Positions 1 to 6,360 of a stretch of DNA of 8,281 bases are shown here, in pieces. The stretch lies in assembly GCA_016218005.1 (NCBI GenBank), contig JACRFF010000139.1, positions 1 through 8,281 of the forward strand. Reading direction: 5' to 3'. The position numbers and the translations under genes are program-made. The stretch is from Ignavibacteriales bacterium. GTDB taxonomy: Bacteria; Bacteroidota; Ignavibacteria; UBA10030. Below the pieces are notes generated by a model, which made no database searches, was not told the DNA's origin, and saw only the letters and a list, made by a program, of their open reading frames with translations. Numbering within the stretch: the first letter of the stretch is position 1; every line of letters begins with the position of its first letter.

Positions 1-335
1 GGGCGACCGGATTCATCATGTGGTTCGACAACACATTCATCGGAATGATGGGCAAGATAGGGTACGACGTCTCGCGGACGATTCACTACTACGAAGCGTG
101 GTTGGCAACGCTGGCGATCATCGTGTGGCATCTTTACTATGTCGTCTTCAATCCCGACACTTATCCGATCAATCTGGCATTCTGGAACGGCTACTTGACC
201 GAGCACGAAATGGCGGAAGACCACGCGCTGGAGTTGGAAGAGATCAAGAGCCGGAAGCTGGCGAAAGGGATGAATGAAGTTATTGTTGGCGAAGCCACAA
301 GAGAACGAGATCGCAATGAACACGGCCGTGATTAG
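1..335 (+). CDS. Cytochrome b561/b6-like membrane subunit, C-terminal part (5' end outside window)
   Basis: The reading frame is already open at base 3, so the gene starts upstream. What remains is a transmembrane helix carrying two histidines (codons at 84-86 and 129-131), fifteen residues apart, followed by a charged cytoplasmic tail rich in Glu, Lys and Arg. The short motif HYYEAWLA and the later WHLYY are typical of di-heme b-type subunits that pass electrons between quinone and periplasmic cytochromes. The same H-X14-H helix, followed by a similar Pro-containing loop and charged tail, occurs in the gene at 2322-3173, so the two look paralogous. The TAG stop lies inside the start of the 19-heme cytochrome gene, indicating a shared transcript. 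The His pair as heme ligands is inference from the family; the lost N-terminus could carry extra domains. Confidence 0.72.
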   Translation, partial: ATGFIMWFDNTFIGMMGKIGYDVSRTIHYYEAWLATLAIIVWHLYYVVFNPDTYPINLAFWNGYLTEHEMAEDHALELEEIKSRKLAKGMNEVIVGEATRERDRNEHGRD

Positions 336-2325
336 TTCGGCTGCGGTGTTTCGCGCGTTTTGCGTGCGCCGCCAGCGAGTTCGATGGCTGCTGCTTGCCC
401 TGCTGTGCACGTGCGTGCGCGCTCTTGCTCAGGAAAACTCCGATTGCCTTGACTGCCACGAAGACAAATCGCTTACGACCGTACGCGACAACAAAACCAT
501 CTCGCTCTTTGTCGATCAGAAGAAGTTTGAGAAATCGGTCCACGGTTCGTTGCAGTGCATCAACTGCCACGCGGCGCTTGCGGGAAAAGAAATGCCGCAC
601 GAAGTTCCCGTTGCCAACGTTGAATGCGGTTCTTGCCACGACGGCGAAGAGAAGCTGCAGAAAGAAAGTCTTCATCATAAAGCGATGGAGAAGGGGGATC
701 CGCTTGCTCCAACCTGTGCCACGTGCCACGGCAACCATGAAATCGTAAAAGCGAAGGATAAATCCTCGCCCGTTGCGCCGTTGAACATTCCGTTTCTTTG
801 CGGACGCTGTCATCAGGAAGGCACAAAAGTTTCGCGCGAGCGGAAGATTCCTCAACACAAGATCATCGAAAATTTTTCTGAGTCGATTCACGGTGAGGGA
901 CTGCTGAGGAAAGGATTGATCGTTGCACCCAGTTGCGCAAGCTGCCACACGTCGCACTTGATCCTTCCCCACACCGATTCACGTTCCTCTATTTCTCGAA
1001 ATAACATTGCCGCAACATGCACGCAATGCCACGCACAGATCGAGCAGGTGCATCGCAAGGTGATCAAGGGCGAGTTGTGGGAAAAACAAGCCAACGTGCT
1101 GCCGGCGTGCGTCGATTGCCACCAGCCGCATAAAATCCGAAAAGTGTTCTACAATCAAGGCATGGCGGATGCTGATTGCATGCGCTGCCATCAGAATCCA
1201 GATTTGAAAGCATCGAAAGATGGGGGCGCATTGTTTGTCAATCAAGCCGAAGTGCAGCACTCGATGCATCAGAAGATTGCGTGCAGCCAGTGTCATTCGG
1301 AAGTGAACGCCTCGCGCCGCCGTGCGTGCGAGACCATTACGCGCAAAGTGGATTGCGCATCCTGCCACGCCGAAGTGGGAACGCAATATGCGAAGAGCAT
1401 GCATGGTGTGTTGATTGCGAAGAATGATCCAAACGCTCCGACGTGCAAGGAGTGTCACGGCACGCACGGTGTCGGTGGTCGGCGCAATCCCGAATCACCC
1501 ATCTTCCCGACAAACATTCCCGACCTTTGCGCCAAGTGCCATCAGGAAGGGAAGAGAGCTGCCGTGCGCTACACCGGCGTCGAGCACGAGATCGTCAACC
1601 GGTACACGGAAAGCATTCACGGCAAGGGATTGATCAAGAGCGGCTTGACCGTGACGGCCACGTGCACTGACTGCCACACCGCTCACGGTGTGCTGCCGAT
1701 GTCGAACGATTCATCAAGCGTCAATCCGAAAAATGTTCCCGCCACGTGCGGCAAATGTCATCACGGCATTCAAGAAAAATTTCTCGGAAGTATCCACGCG
1801 AAGATGGTCGGTAAGACCGACAAGCAATTGCCGGTGTGCAGTGATTGCCACAGTGCGCACACCATTCGCCGTACCGATATCGACGGCTTCAAGCTCGACA
1901 TTATGCAAAAGTGCGGGCGCTGCCACCCCAAAATTGCGGCGACGTACTTCGATACTTACCACGGCAAGGTTTCGCAGTTGGGATATACGAAAACGGCGAA
2001 ATGCTACGATTGCCACGGCGCGCACGACATTCTGCCGGTGTCCGACCCGAAATCGCACTTGAGCCACAACAACGTCGTTCAAACGTGCCAGAAATGTCAT
2101 CCAGGGGCGACGCGGCGTTTTGCCGGCTACTTGACGCACGCAACGCACCACGACCCGGAAAAATATCCATTTCTCTTTTGGACGTTCTGGGGAATGACCA
2201 GTTTGTTGGTGGGAACGTTTGCCGTCTTCGGAATCCACACGCTGCTCTGGCTGCCGCGCGCATTAAAAATGAAACGCGAACGCAACCAACAACGCCAACC
2301 GGTCGCGCGAAAAGAAAAATCATGA
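316..2325 (+). CDS. 19-heme c-type cytochrome with C-terminal membrane anchor
   Basis: Periplasmic electron-transfer protein of 669 residues from this start. It has a signal peptide (basic stretch, then a Leu/Ala-rich core ending in ALAQ near residue 38) and 19 CXXCH motifs from residue 44 to 595, most followed by the distal-type His patterns SIHG or CHxxH. One transmembrane helix follows at about 624-646, then a basic tail, so the heme domain should face the periplasm. Hemes 2-9 and 10-17 are two copies of one 8-heme unit offset by 243 residues; hemes 18-19 start a third copy. No catalytic motif is seen, so it is probably a wire or scaffold and not an enzyme. The ATG at 316 is preferred because the ATG at 274, though it has a better AAGGGA, would overlap the upstream gene by 62 bases and give an odd polar leader; GTG at 346 or 364 is also possible. 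It ends in an ATGA overlap with the next b-type gene. Confidence 0.9.
   Translation: MNTAVISSAAVFRAFCVRRQRVRWLLLALLCTCVRALAQENSDCLDCHEDKSLTTVRDNKTISLFVDQKKFEKSVHGSLQCINCHAALAGKEMPHEVPVANVECGSCHDGEEKLQKESLHHKAMEKGDPLAPTCATCHGNHEIVKAKDKSSPVAPLNIPFLCGRCHQEGTKVSRERKIPQHKIIENFSESIHGEGLLRKGLIVAPSCASCHTSHLILPHTDSRSSISRNNIAATCTQCHAQIEQVHRKVIKGELWEKQANVLPACVDCHQPHKIRKVFYNQGMADADCMRCHQNPDLKASKDGGALFVNQAEVQHSMHQKIACSQCHSEVNASRRRACETITRKVDCASCHAEVGTQYAKSMHGVLIAKNDPNAPTCKECHGTHGVGGRRNPESPIFPTNIPDLCAKCHQEGKRAAVRYTGVEHEIVNRYTESIHGKGLIKSGLTVTATCTDCHTAHGVLPMSNDSSSVNPKNVPATCGKCHHGIQEKFLGSIHAKMVGKTDKQLPVCSDCHSAHTIRRTDIDGFKLDIMQKCGRCHPKIAATYFDTYHGKVSQLGYTKTAKCYDCHGAHDILPVSDPKSHLSHNNVVQTCQKCHPGATRRFAGYLTHATHHDPEKYPFLFWTFWGMTSLLVGTFAVFGIHTLLWLPRALKMKRERNQQRQPVARKEKS
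556..1191 (+). repeat. Intragenic 8-heme repeat unit, copy A (hemes 2-9)
   Basis: Heme cysteines fall at residues 81, 104, 134, 162, 207, 235, 265 and 288 of the 19-heme protein (numbered from the ATG at 316). Each has a counterpart about 243 residues later in copy B, with offsets of 242, 243, 243, 243, 243, 243, 243 and 245. Shared landmarks include CHQEG after heme 5, the SIHG before heme 6 and CHxxH after hemes 4, 6 and 8. The repeat is clear in protein and only moderate in DNA, so the duplication is old. Confidence 0.88.
1282..1926 (+). repeat. Intragenic 8-heme repeat unit, copy B (hemes 10-17)
   Basis: Second copy of the 8-heme unit, with heme cysteines at residues 323, 347, 377, 405, 450, 478, 508 and 533 of the same protein. 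It keeps CHQEG, ESIHGKGL and the 28-residue spacing between the two hemes on either side of a Ser/Pro-Asn-rich loop. Between its first two hemes lies an Arg-rich insert (about residues 332-338) where copy A has a different sequence. Confidence 0.88.
2002..2100 (+). repeat. Truncated third copy of the heme unit (hemes 18-19)
   Basis: Hemes 18 and 19 are 28 residues apart, like hemes 6-7 and 14-15. They are preceded by TYHGKV where the other copies have SIHGxGL, and followed almost directly by the membrane anchor. This reads as a third unit that was shortened and joined to the C-terminal helix. Confidence 0.72.
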
Positions 2326-3173
2326 GAGAAGCGATGAAGGCGGGACAAAAAAAACAAGTGGTGCGCTTCTCGCGTCTCAACCGAACGCTGCACGTCATTA
2401 TGATTATCAGCTTCATGAGTTTGGCGTTGACGGGAATGACGCTGAAGTTTTCGTATACCGGCTGGGCGTCGTTTCTGGCGCATCTGCTGGGCGGCTTCGA
2501 GTCGGCGGGATTTATTCACCGGTTTGCTGCCGTGCTGATGTTTGGCATTTTCACAACGCACATTGTCGATCTCTTCCGACGCAAGAAACGCGAATTTGGT
2601 ACGTGGAAGAATCTCCTGTTCGGCCCGAACACGCTGCTGCCGATGAAACAAGATTGGCGAGAATTCAAAGCGTCGATGAAATGGTTTCTCAATCTTGGCC
2701 CGCGCCCGGCATACGGCCGGTGGACGTACTGGGAGAAGTTTGATTACTTCGCGGTATTCTGGGGTGTGTCCGCGATCGGCTCAACCGGATTGATGCTCTG
2801 GTTTCCGGAATTCTTTACACGATTCATTCCCGGCAGCTTCTTGAATGTCGCGACGATCATTCACAGCGACGAGGCGCTCTTGGCGGTCGGATTTATTTTC
2901 ACGGTGCACTTCTTCAACACGCATCTGCGGCCGGAAAAATTTCCCATGGATACGGTTATTTTCACCGGAAGGATCGATATCGAAGAGTTCAAGGAAGAAC
3001 GTCCGCGGGAGTATGAGGAACTTCGCAAATCTGGAAAACTCGACGAACTGCTTGCGGAACCATATCCAGATATTGTGGTTCGCGCGGCGAAGATATTTGG
3101 TTGGACGGCGTTGAGTCTCGGGTTCACCATCATTCTCATGATTATTTACGCCATGGTGTTTGCGTATCGCTAA
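2322..3173 (+). CDS. Cytochrome b561/b6-like di-heme membrane subunit
   Basis: Integral membrane protein of 283 residues, probably exchanging electrons between the quinone pool and the multiheme cytochromes through b-type hemes. Five hydrophobic helices are visible, at about residues 22-43, 62-85, 142-163, 178-200 and 258-280. Candidate heme ligands are His24, His66, His80, His181 and His196; the H-X14-H pair in helix 4 matches the one in the upstream partial gene. A long charged loop (about 202-255, with many Glu, Lys and Arg) precedes the last helix. The start ATG at 2322 overlaps the previous stop as ATGA; the ATG at 2334 has a somewhat better GAGAGAAG in front and is a fair alternative. 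The open frame runs 159 codons further upstream, but that part lies inside the 19-heme gene and does not look like protein. It falls in the broad family of thiosulfate-reductase or formate-dehydrogenase type b subunits; the exact partner is unknown. Confidence 0.85.
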   Translation: MREAMKAGQKKQVVRFSRLNRTLHVIMIISFMSLALTGMTLKFSYTGWASFLAHLLGGFESAGFIHRFAAVLMFGIFTTHIVDLFRRKKREFGTWKNLLFGPNTLLPMKQDWREFKASMKWFLNLGPRPAYGRWTYWEKFDYFAVFWGVSAIGSTGLMLWFPEFFTRFIPGSFLNVATIIHSDEALLAVGFIFTVHFFNTHLRPEKFPMDTVIFTGRIDIEEFKEERPREYEELRKSGKLDELLAEPYPDIVVRAAKIFGWTALSLGFTIILMIIYAMVFAYR

Positions 3174-3194
3174 AATCAACAGAATCTCTTGCGA

Positions 3195-3308
3195 ATGAAT
3201 CATAAAATCTCAATCTTCTCTGCGGCGATTGCGGCCACCACAGCCAACGTTCGGCCGCTTCGTGTTTCCGGCAAACCAGAATGTATGTACAAGGTTGAAT
3301 CCCAATGA
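3195..3308 (+). CDS. Possible 37-residue small ORF or leader peptide (doubtful)
   Basis: This ORF occupies most of the only sizeable intergenic gap. It begins MNHKISIFSAAIAA and its TGA overlaps the next ATG as ATGA, the same coupling used at two other junctions here. No good Shine-Dalgarno precedes it, the peptide has no recognisable motif, and a 6-base inverted repeat (GCGGCC at 3231-3236, GGCCGC at 3253-3258, 16-base loop) lies within it. It could be a leader peptide coupling translation to the NapC-like gene, a non-coding repeat read as protein, or chance. The rest of the 3174-3304 gap shows no convincing promoter or terminator. Confidence 0.22.
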   Translation: MNHKISIFSAAIAATTANVRPLRVSGKPECMYKVESQ

Positions 3309-4798
3309 AGCGTTTCCTTCCCTCGTCGTTTAGCAATCTTATTACCCTCATCGGCGGCATTGTTTCCGGCGTCAGCGTTGGTGTGATCCTTTTTCTTGTC
3401 GTGCTCGAAGCAACCGCAGTTAATCCCAGCCCGTACATGGGAATCATTGCGTTCGTGTTTCTGCCGGCGGTGTTGCTGGCCGGCATGATTATGATGATTG
3501 TCGGAGCGCTGCGTGAGCAACGGCGTATGCGTTTAGGGAAGCCGCACGGACTTCATCTGCCGAAAATCGATTTCAACAATCCGCGCCACCGCCGTGCGAC
3601 GGTAACGCTCTCCATCGGCTCGATTCTCTTACTCGGAGTTGTCGTGTTCAGCAGTTTCAAGGCGTACGAGGCAACGGAATCCGACGCATTCTGCGGCAAG
3701 ACGTGCCACAACGTGATGGAACCGGAGTACACCGCGTATCAATATTCACCCCACGCTCGTGTCGGGTGTGTGCAATGCCATATCGGTTCCGGCGCGAGCT
3801 ACTTCGTCAAGTCAAAATTATCGGGAAGCTACCAACTCTACGCCGTGACGTTCAACAAATATCCGAAACCGATTCCCACGCCGATCGAGAACTTGCGTCC
3901 CGCTCAAGAAACGTGCGAGCACTGCCATTGGCCGAAGCATTTCTATAGCGAAAAGGTTTTGAAGAATACGTATTTCCTTTCCGATTCCCAGAACACGAAA
4001 TGGTCGTTGGAACTGTTGGTGAAGATTGGCGGCGGCAATGTGGAAGCAGGCCCGACCTCCGGCATTCATTGGCACATGAACATTGCGCACGAGGTAACCT
4101 ACGCGACGCTTGACTCGACGCGGCAATCGATTCCGTGGGTTCGCGTAAAAGATCCGAGCGGCATCGACCGCATCTACCAGAGCAGCGACGCGAAACTGAC
4201 GGACGAAGAGTTAAAGCGCGCGCGCGTGCGACGGATGGATTGCATCGATTGCCACAACAGGCCGACCCATATCTATCGACCGCCGGCGCGTTCGGTGAAC
4301 CACGTGATGGACCTCGGTTGGATTGACCCTGAGCTTCCGTTCGCCAAGAGCATCTGCGTGAAGGCGTTGGAATACCCGTACTCTACGAAAGAAATTGCGC
4401 TCGACAGCATCAAACTGCACATTGAGGACTACTACAAAACGAACTATCCGCGCATTGCCGCCAACAAGAACGCCGCCATTGCGCAAATGATAGACGAGGT
4501 GCAAAAAATCTACGCGCGCAATTATTTCCCCTTCATGAAAGTAAGCTGGAAAAAGTTTACCGACAACATCGGCCACCTCTACTATCCCGGCTGTTTCCGC
4601 TGCCACGACGGCAAACACACGACGGACAACGGCAAAGTGCTTTCGCGCGACTGCAACGTGTGCCATACCATTCTCGCGCAGAAATTTGAGAAAGATCGGC
4701 TGCGTATTTCGCTTGCCGGAATCGACTACAAGCATCCCGTCGATATCGGTGATGCGTGGAAAGAAATGAATTGCAGCGATTGTCACAATAGTCAATGA
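3305..4798 (+). CDS. NapC/NirT-family 7-heme cytochrome c with three N-terminal membrane helices
   Basis: Membrane-anchored periplasmic cytochrome of 497 residues. NapC/NirT proteins typically take electrons from quinol and give them to periplasmic partners. Three hydrophobic helices lie at about residues 12-36, 44-68 and 98-120; the classic NapC has one. Then comes a first heme site of the unusual form CX3CH (Cys130, Cys134, His135) followed by NVMEPEY, with a Met close behind the His as in NapC/NrfH heme 1. Six CXXCH motifs follow, with first cysteines at 155, 204, 313, 430, 450 and 490. CVQCHIG after the first pair and GIHWHMN at about 259-265 are conserved-looking. The long heme-poor stretches (209-312 and 318-429) are larger than in tetraheme NapC. 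No Shine-Dalgarno is obvious at 3305. The gene ends nine bases before the Rieske gene, whose Shine-Dalgarno overlaps this stop, so both are surely cotranscribed. Confidence 0.87.
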   Translation: MKRFLPSSFSNLITLIGGIVSGVSVGVILFLVVLEATAVNPSPYMGIIAFVFLPAVLLAGMIMMIVGALREQRRMRLGKPHGLHLPKIDFNNPRHRRATVTLSIGSILLLGVVVFSSFKAYEATESDAFCGKTCHNVMEPEYTAYQYSPHARVGCVQCHIGSGASYFVKSKLSGSYQLYAVTFNKYPKPIPTPIENLRPAQETCEHCHWPKHFYSEKVLKNTYFLSDSQNTKWSLELLVKIGGGNVEAGPTSGIHWHMNIAHEVTYATLDSTRQSIPWVRVKDPSGIDRIYQSSDAKLTDEELKRARVRRMDCIDCHNRPTHIYRPPARSVNHVMDLGWIDPELPFAKSICVKALEYPYSTKEIALDSIKLHIEDYYKTNYPRIAANKNAAIAQMIDEVQKIYARNYFPFMKVSWKKFTDNIGHLYYPGCFRCHDGKHTTDNGKVLSRDCNVCHTILAQKFEKDRLRISLAGIDYKHPVDIGDAWKEMNCSDCHNSQ

Positions 4799-4802
4799 GG
4801 AG
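4797..4802 (+). promoter_or_regulatory. Ribosome binding site for the Rieske gene
   Basis: GAGGAG overlaps the TGA of the preceding cytochrome gene. It sits 5 bases before the ATG at 4808 and 8 bases before a second in-frame ATG at 4811, so both starts are plausible and differ by one residue. Confidence 0.7.
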
Positions 4803-4807
4803 ATGAA

Positions 4808-5266
4808 ATGATGCAGGGTTCAACGACGCCGCCTGTAAATGAAAGCAAGCGGGATTTTTTGAAGATAGTTCTTTCCGGCGGACTCATTGCGTGGGCAGGA
4901 GCGGTGATCTATCCGATTCTTGCGTACCTGAAGCCGCCGAAACAGGCCGAAGTAGAAGTCTCCAGCGTGAAGGCCGGCAAGCTGAATGAAATGGAAAAAG
5001 ACAGCGGCAAGATTGTGAAGTTCGGTACGAAGCCGGTCATCCTCATTCGCTCTGCGGATGGCAGCCTGCGCGCGTTCTCTGCCACCTGCACGCATCTCGA
5101 TTGCACGGTTCAGTACCGAAAAGATATGGGTCTCATCTGGTGCGCGTGCCACAACGGACGCTACGACCTGAACGGCCGCAATGTGGCCGGGCCTCCACCC
5201 CGACCGTTGGATGAATACCGCGTCGTGGTGCAAGGAGAAGAAGTGATGATCTCGAAGAAAGTCTGA
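4808..5266 (+). CDS. Rieske 2Fe-2S protein of a cytochrome bc/b6f-type complex
   Basis: High-potential iron-sulfur subunit that takes the first electron from quinol at the outer face of the membrane. The 152-residue protein has an N-terminal KRDFLK followed by one hydrophobic helix (about residues 19-41), resembling a twin-arginine signal anchor with Lys in place of the first Arg. The soluble domain holds CTHLDC (94-99) and CACHNG (112-117): Cys94, His96, Cys112 and His115 are the expected cluster ligands, and Cys99 with Cys114 the expected disulfide typical of bc-type Rieske proteins. GPPPRPL (128-134) is the usual Pro loop covering the cluster. It is short, as bacterial b6f-type Rieske proteins are. 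It lies 17 bases upstream of the cytochrome b gene, the normal order for this pair. Confidence 0.95.
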   Translation: MMQGSTTPPVNESKRDFLKIVLSGGLIAWAGAVIYPILAYLKPPKQAEVEVSSVKAGKLNEMEKDSGKIVKFGTKPVILIRSADGSLRAFSATCTHLDCTVQYRKDMGLIWCACHNGRYDLNGRNVAGPPPRPLDEYRVVVQGEEVMISKKV

Positions 5267-5273
5267 GCGAAAC

Positions 5274-5278
5274 GAGGA
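5274..5278 (+). promoter_or_regulatory. Ribosome binding site for the cytochrome b gene
   Basis: GAGGA lies in the short gap after the Rieske stop, 5 bases before the ATG at 5284, supporting that start. Confidence 0.6.
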
Positions 5279-5283
5279 ACGCC

Positions 5284-6360
5284 ATGGGACTTGGAAAAAA
5301 AATCTACGCGTGGATCGACGAACGAGTTCAGTTGGAGGGACTCGTAGAGTTTATGGGGAAGAAGTACGTCCCCGTGCATCGGCACTCATTGTGGTACTAC
5401 TTTGGCGGAGTGTCGCTGTTCTTGTTCTTGATTCAAGTTGTTACCGGCATCTTGTTGCTCCTCTACTACAAGAGCGGCGAAGAGCTTGCATTCGAGAGCA
5501 TTCAATTTATTATGTCCAAAGTACAGTTTGGATGGTTGATTCGCTCCATTCATAGCTGGGCGGCGAACCTCTTTATCCTTTCGGCGATGATTCATATGTT
5601 CAGCGTGTTCTTTGAGAAGGCATACCGCAAGCCGCGCGAGGTAACGTGGATTACCGGCATGCTGATGTTCTTCATGGCGCTCGGCTTCGGGTTCAGCGGT
5701 TACTTGCTGCCGTGGAATGAATTGGCATTCTTCGCAACGAAGGTCGGAACGGATATTGCCGGCGTCGTGCCGTACATCGGCAAGCCGTTGATGACGTTCC
5801 TGCGCAGCGGCAGCGATGTTACCGGCGCAACGCTTGCGCGGTTCTTCGGCATCCACGTAGCGGTGATGCCGGGAATCTTCACGGTGCTGTTGAGCCTCCA
5901 TCTCATCCTCGTGCAAGCGCAAGGGATGAGCGAGCCGATGCACTTGGAAAACACGCCTGAGAAAGAGAAAAAGAAAATGCCGTTCTTCCCGAACTTCCTG
6001 CTGCGCGACCTCCTTCTGTGGCTCATCGTGCTGAACGTGCTGGCGATCCTTGCCGTGTTCTTTCCGTGGGAACTCGGCCACAAAGCGGATCCGTTTGCGT
6101 CTGCGCCAGCCGGCATCAAGCCGGAATGGTACTTTCTCTTCATGTTCCAAACGTTGAAGTACATTCCCGCCCAAGTGTTCTTCCTCGATGGCGAGGTGCT
6201 GGGCATTTTATTGTTCGGTCTCGGCGGATTGCTGTGGCTGTTGGTTCCGTTCTGGGATCGCAAAAGTTCGCGCGGCGAGCAAAACCAAGCGATCAACTAC
6301 GTGGGATTGTTTGTGATCCTCTATATCATTGTCTTGACCATTGTGGGATGGGTAGCATGA
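5284..6360 (+). CDS. Cytochrome b of a Rieske/cyt b complex (b6 plus subunit-IV-like fusion)
   Basis: Integral membrane subunit carrying hemes bL and bH and the quinol sites; 358 residues with about seven helices (38-62, 84-106, 121-143, 190-213, 240-260, 305-323, 337-357). Heme ligands are His90/His104 (X13 spacing) and His191/His206 (X14 spacing). The X14 spacing is the cytochrome b6 signature, whereas bc1-type cytochrome b has X13. PEWY at 280-283 marks the Qo site and GYLLPW at 139-144 is the conserved helix C end. The four-plus-three helix plan matches b6 joined to subunit IV, with no bc1 helix H. Where b6 has the Cys that binds heme ci, this protein has Tyr (KYVP motif, then YYFGG), so that heme is not expected to be covalently held. 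No cytochrome c1 or f gene follows; the next gene, overlapping by ATGA, is an 11-heme cytochrome that could take that place. Confidence 0.94.
   Translation: MGLGKKIYAWIDERVQLEGLVEFMGKKYVPVHRHSLWYYFGGVSLFLFLIQVVTGILLLLYYKSGEELAFESIQFIMSKVQFGWLIRSIHSWAANLFILSAMIHMFSVFFEKAYRKPREVTWITGMLMFFMALGFGFSGYLLPWNELAFFATKVGTDIAGVVPYIGKPLMTFLRSGSDVTGATLARFFGIHVAVMPGIFTVLLSLHLILVQAQGMSEPMHLENTPEKEKKKMPFFPNFLLRDLLLWLIVLNVLAILAVFFPWELGHKADPFASAPAGIKPEWYFLFMFQTLKYIPAQVFFLDGEVLGILLFGLGGLLWLLVPFWDRKSSRGEQNQAINYVGLFVILYIIVLTIVGWVA

Noticed and set aside
394..420. Cysteines in the leader of the 19-heme protein as a lipoprotein site
   Set aside because: The residue before each Cys (Leu, Thr) does not fit a lipobox, while ALAQ gives a good ordinary signal peptidase site.
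280..972. Minus-strand open frame of 230 codons opposite the 19-heme gene
   Set aside because: Same effect of CXXCH-rich codons; the product is Arg/Phe-rich with no motif, and the opposite strand is clearly coding.
1321..1371. Possible extra heme site from the lone Cys in the Arg-rich insert before heme 11
   Set aside because: The Cys at codon 1327-1329 is ten residues from the next Cys, which already belongs to a normal CXXCH; no second free CH pair exists.
1845..2321. Upstream extension of the b-type subunit frame by 159 codons
   Set aside because: It lies in another frame within the 19-heme gene, is Arg-rich without domain features, and the hydrophobic b-type protein begins only after 2322.
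3231..3258. GCGGCC/GGCCGC inverted repeat as a transcription terminator
   Set aside because: The stem is only 6 base pairs with a 16-base loop and no T-run follows, so it is not a convincing intrinsic terminator.
5386..6174. Minus-strand open frame of 262 codons opposite cytochrome b
   Set aside because: The product is dominated by Glu, Arg, His and Gln, typical of the antisense of a membrane protein gene; no motif supports it.
6018..6356. Upstream extension of the 11-heme frame by 113 codons
   Set aside because: It overlaps the conserved C-terminal part of cytochrome b out of frame, and a proper signal peptide begins at the ATG at 6357.
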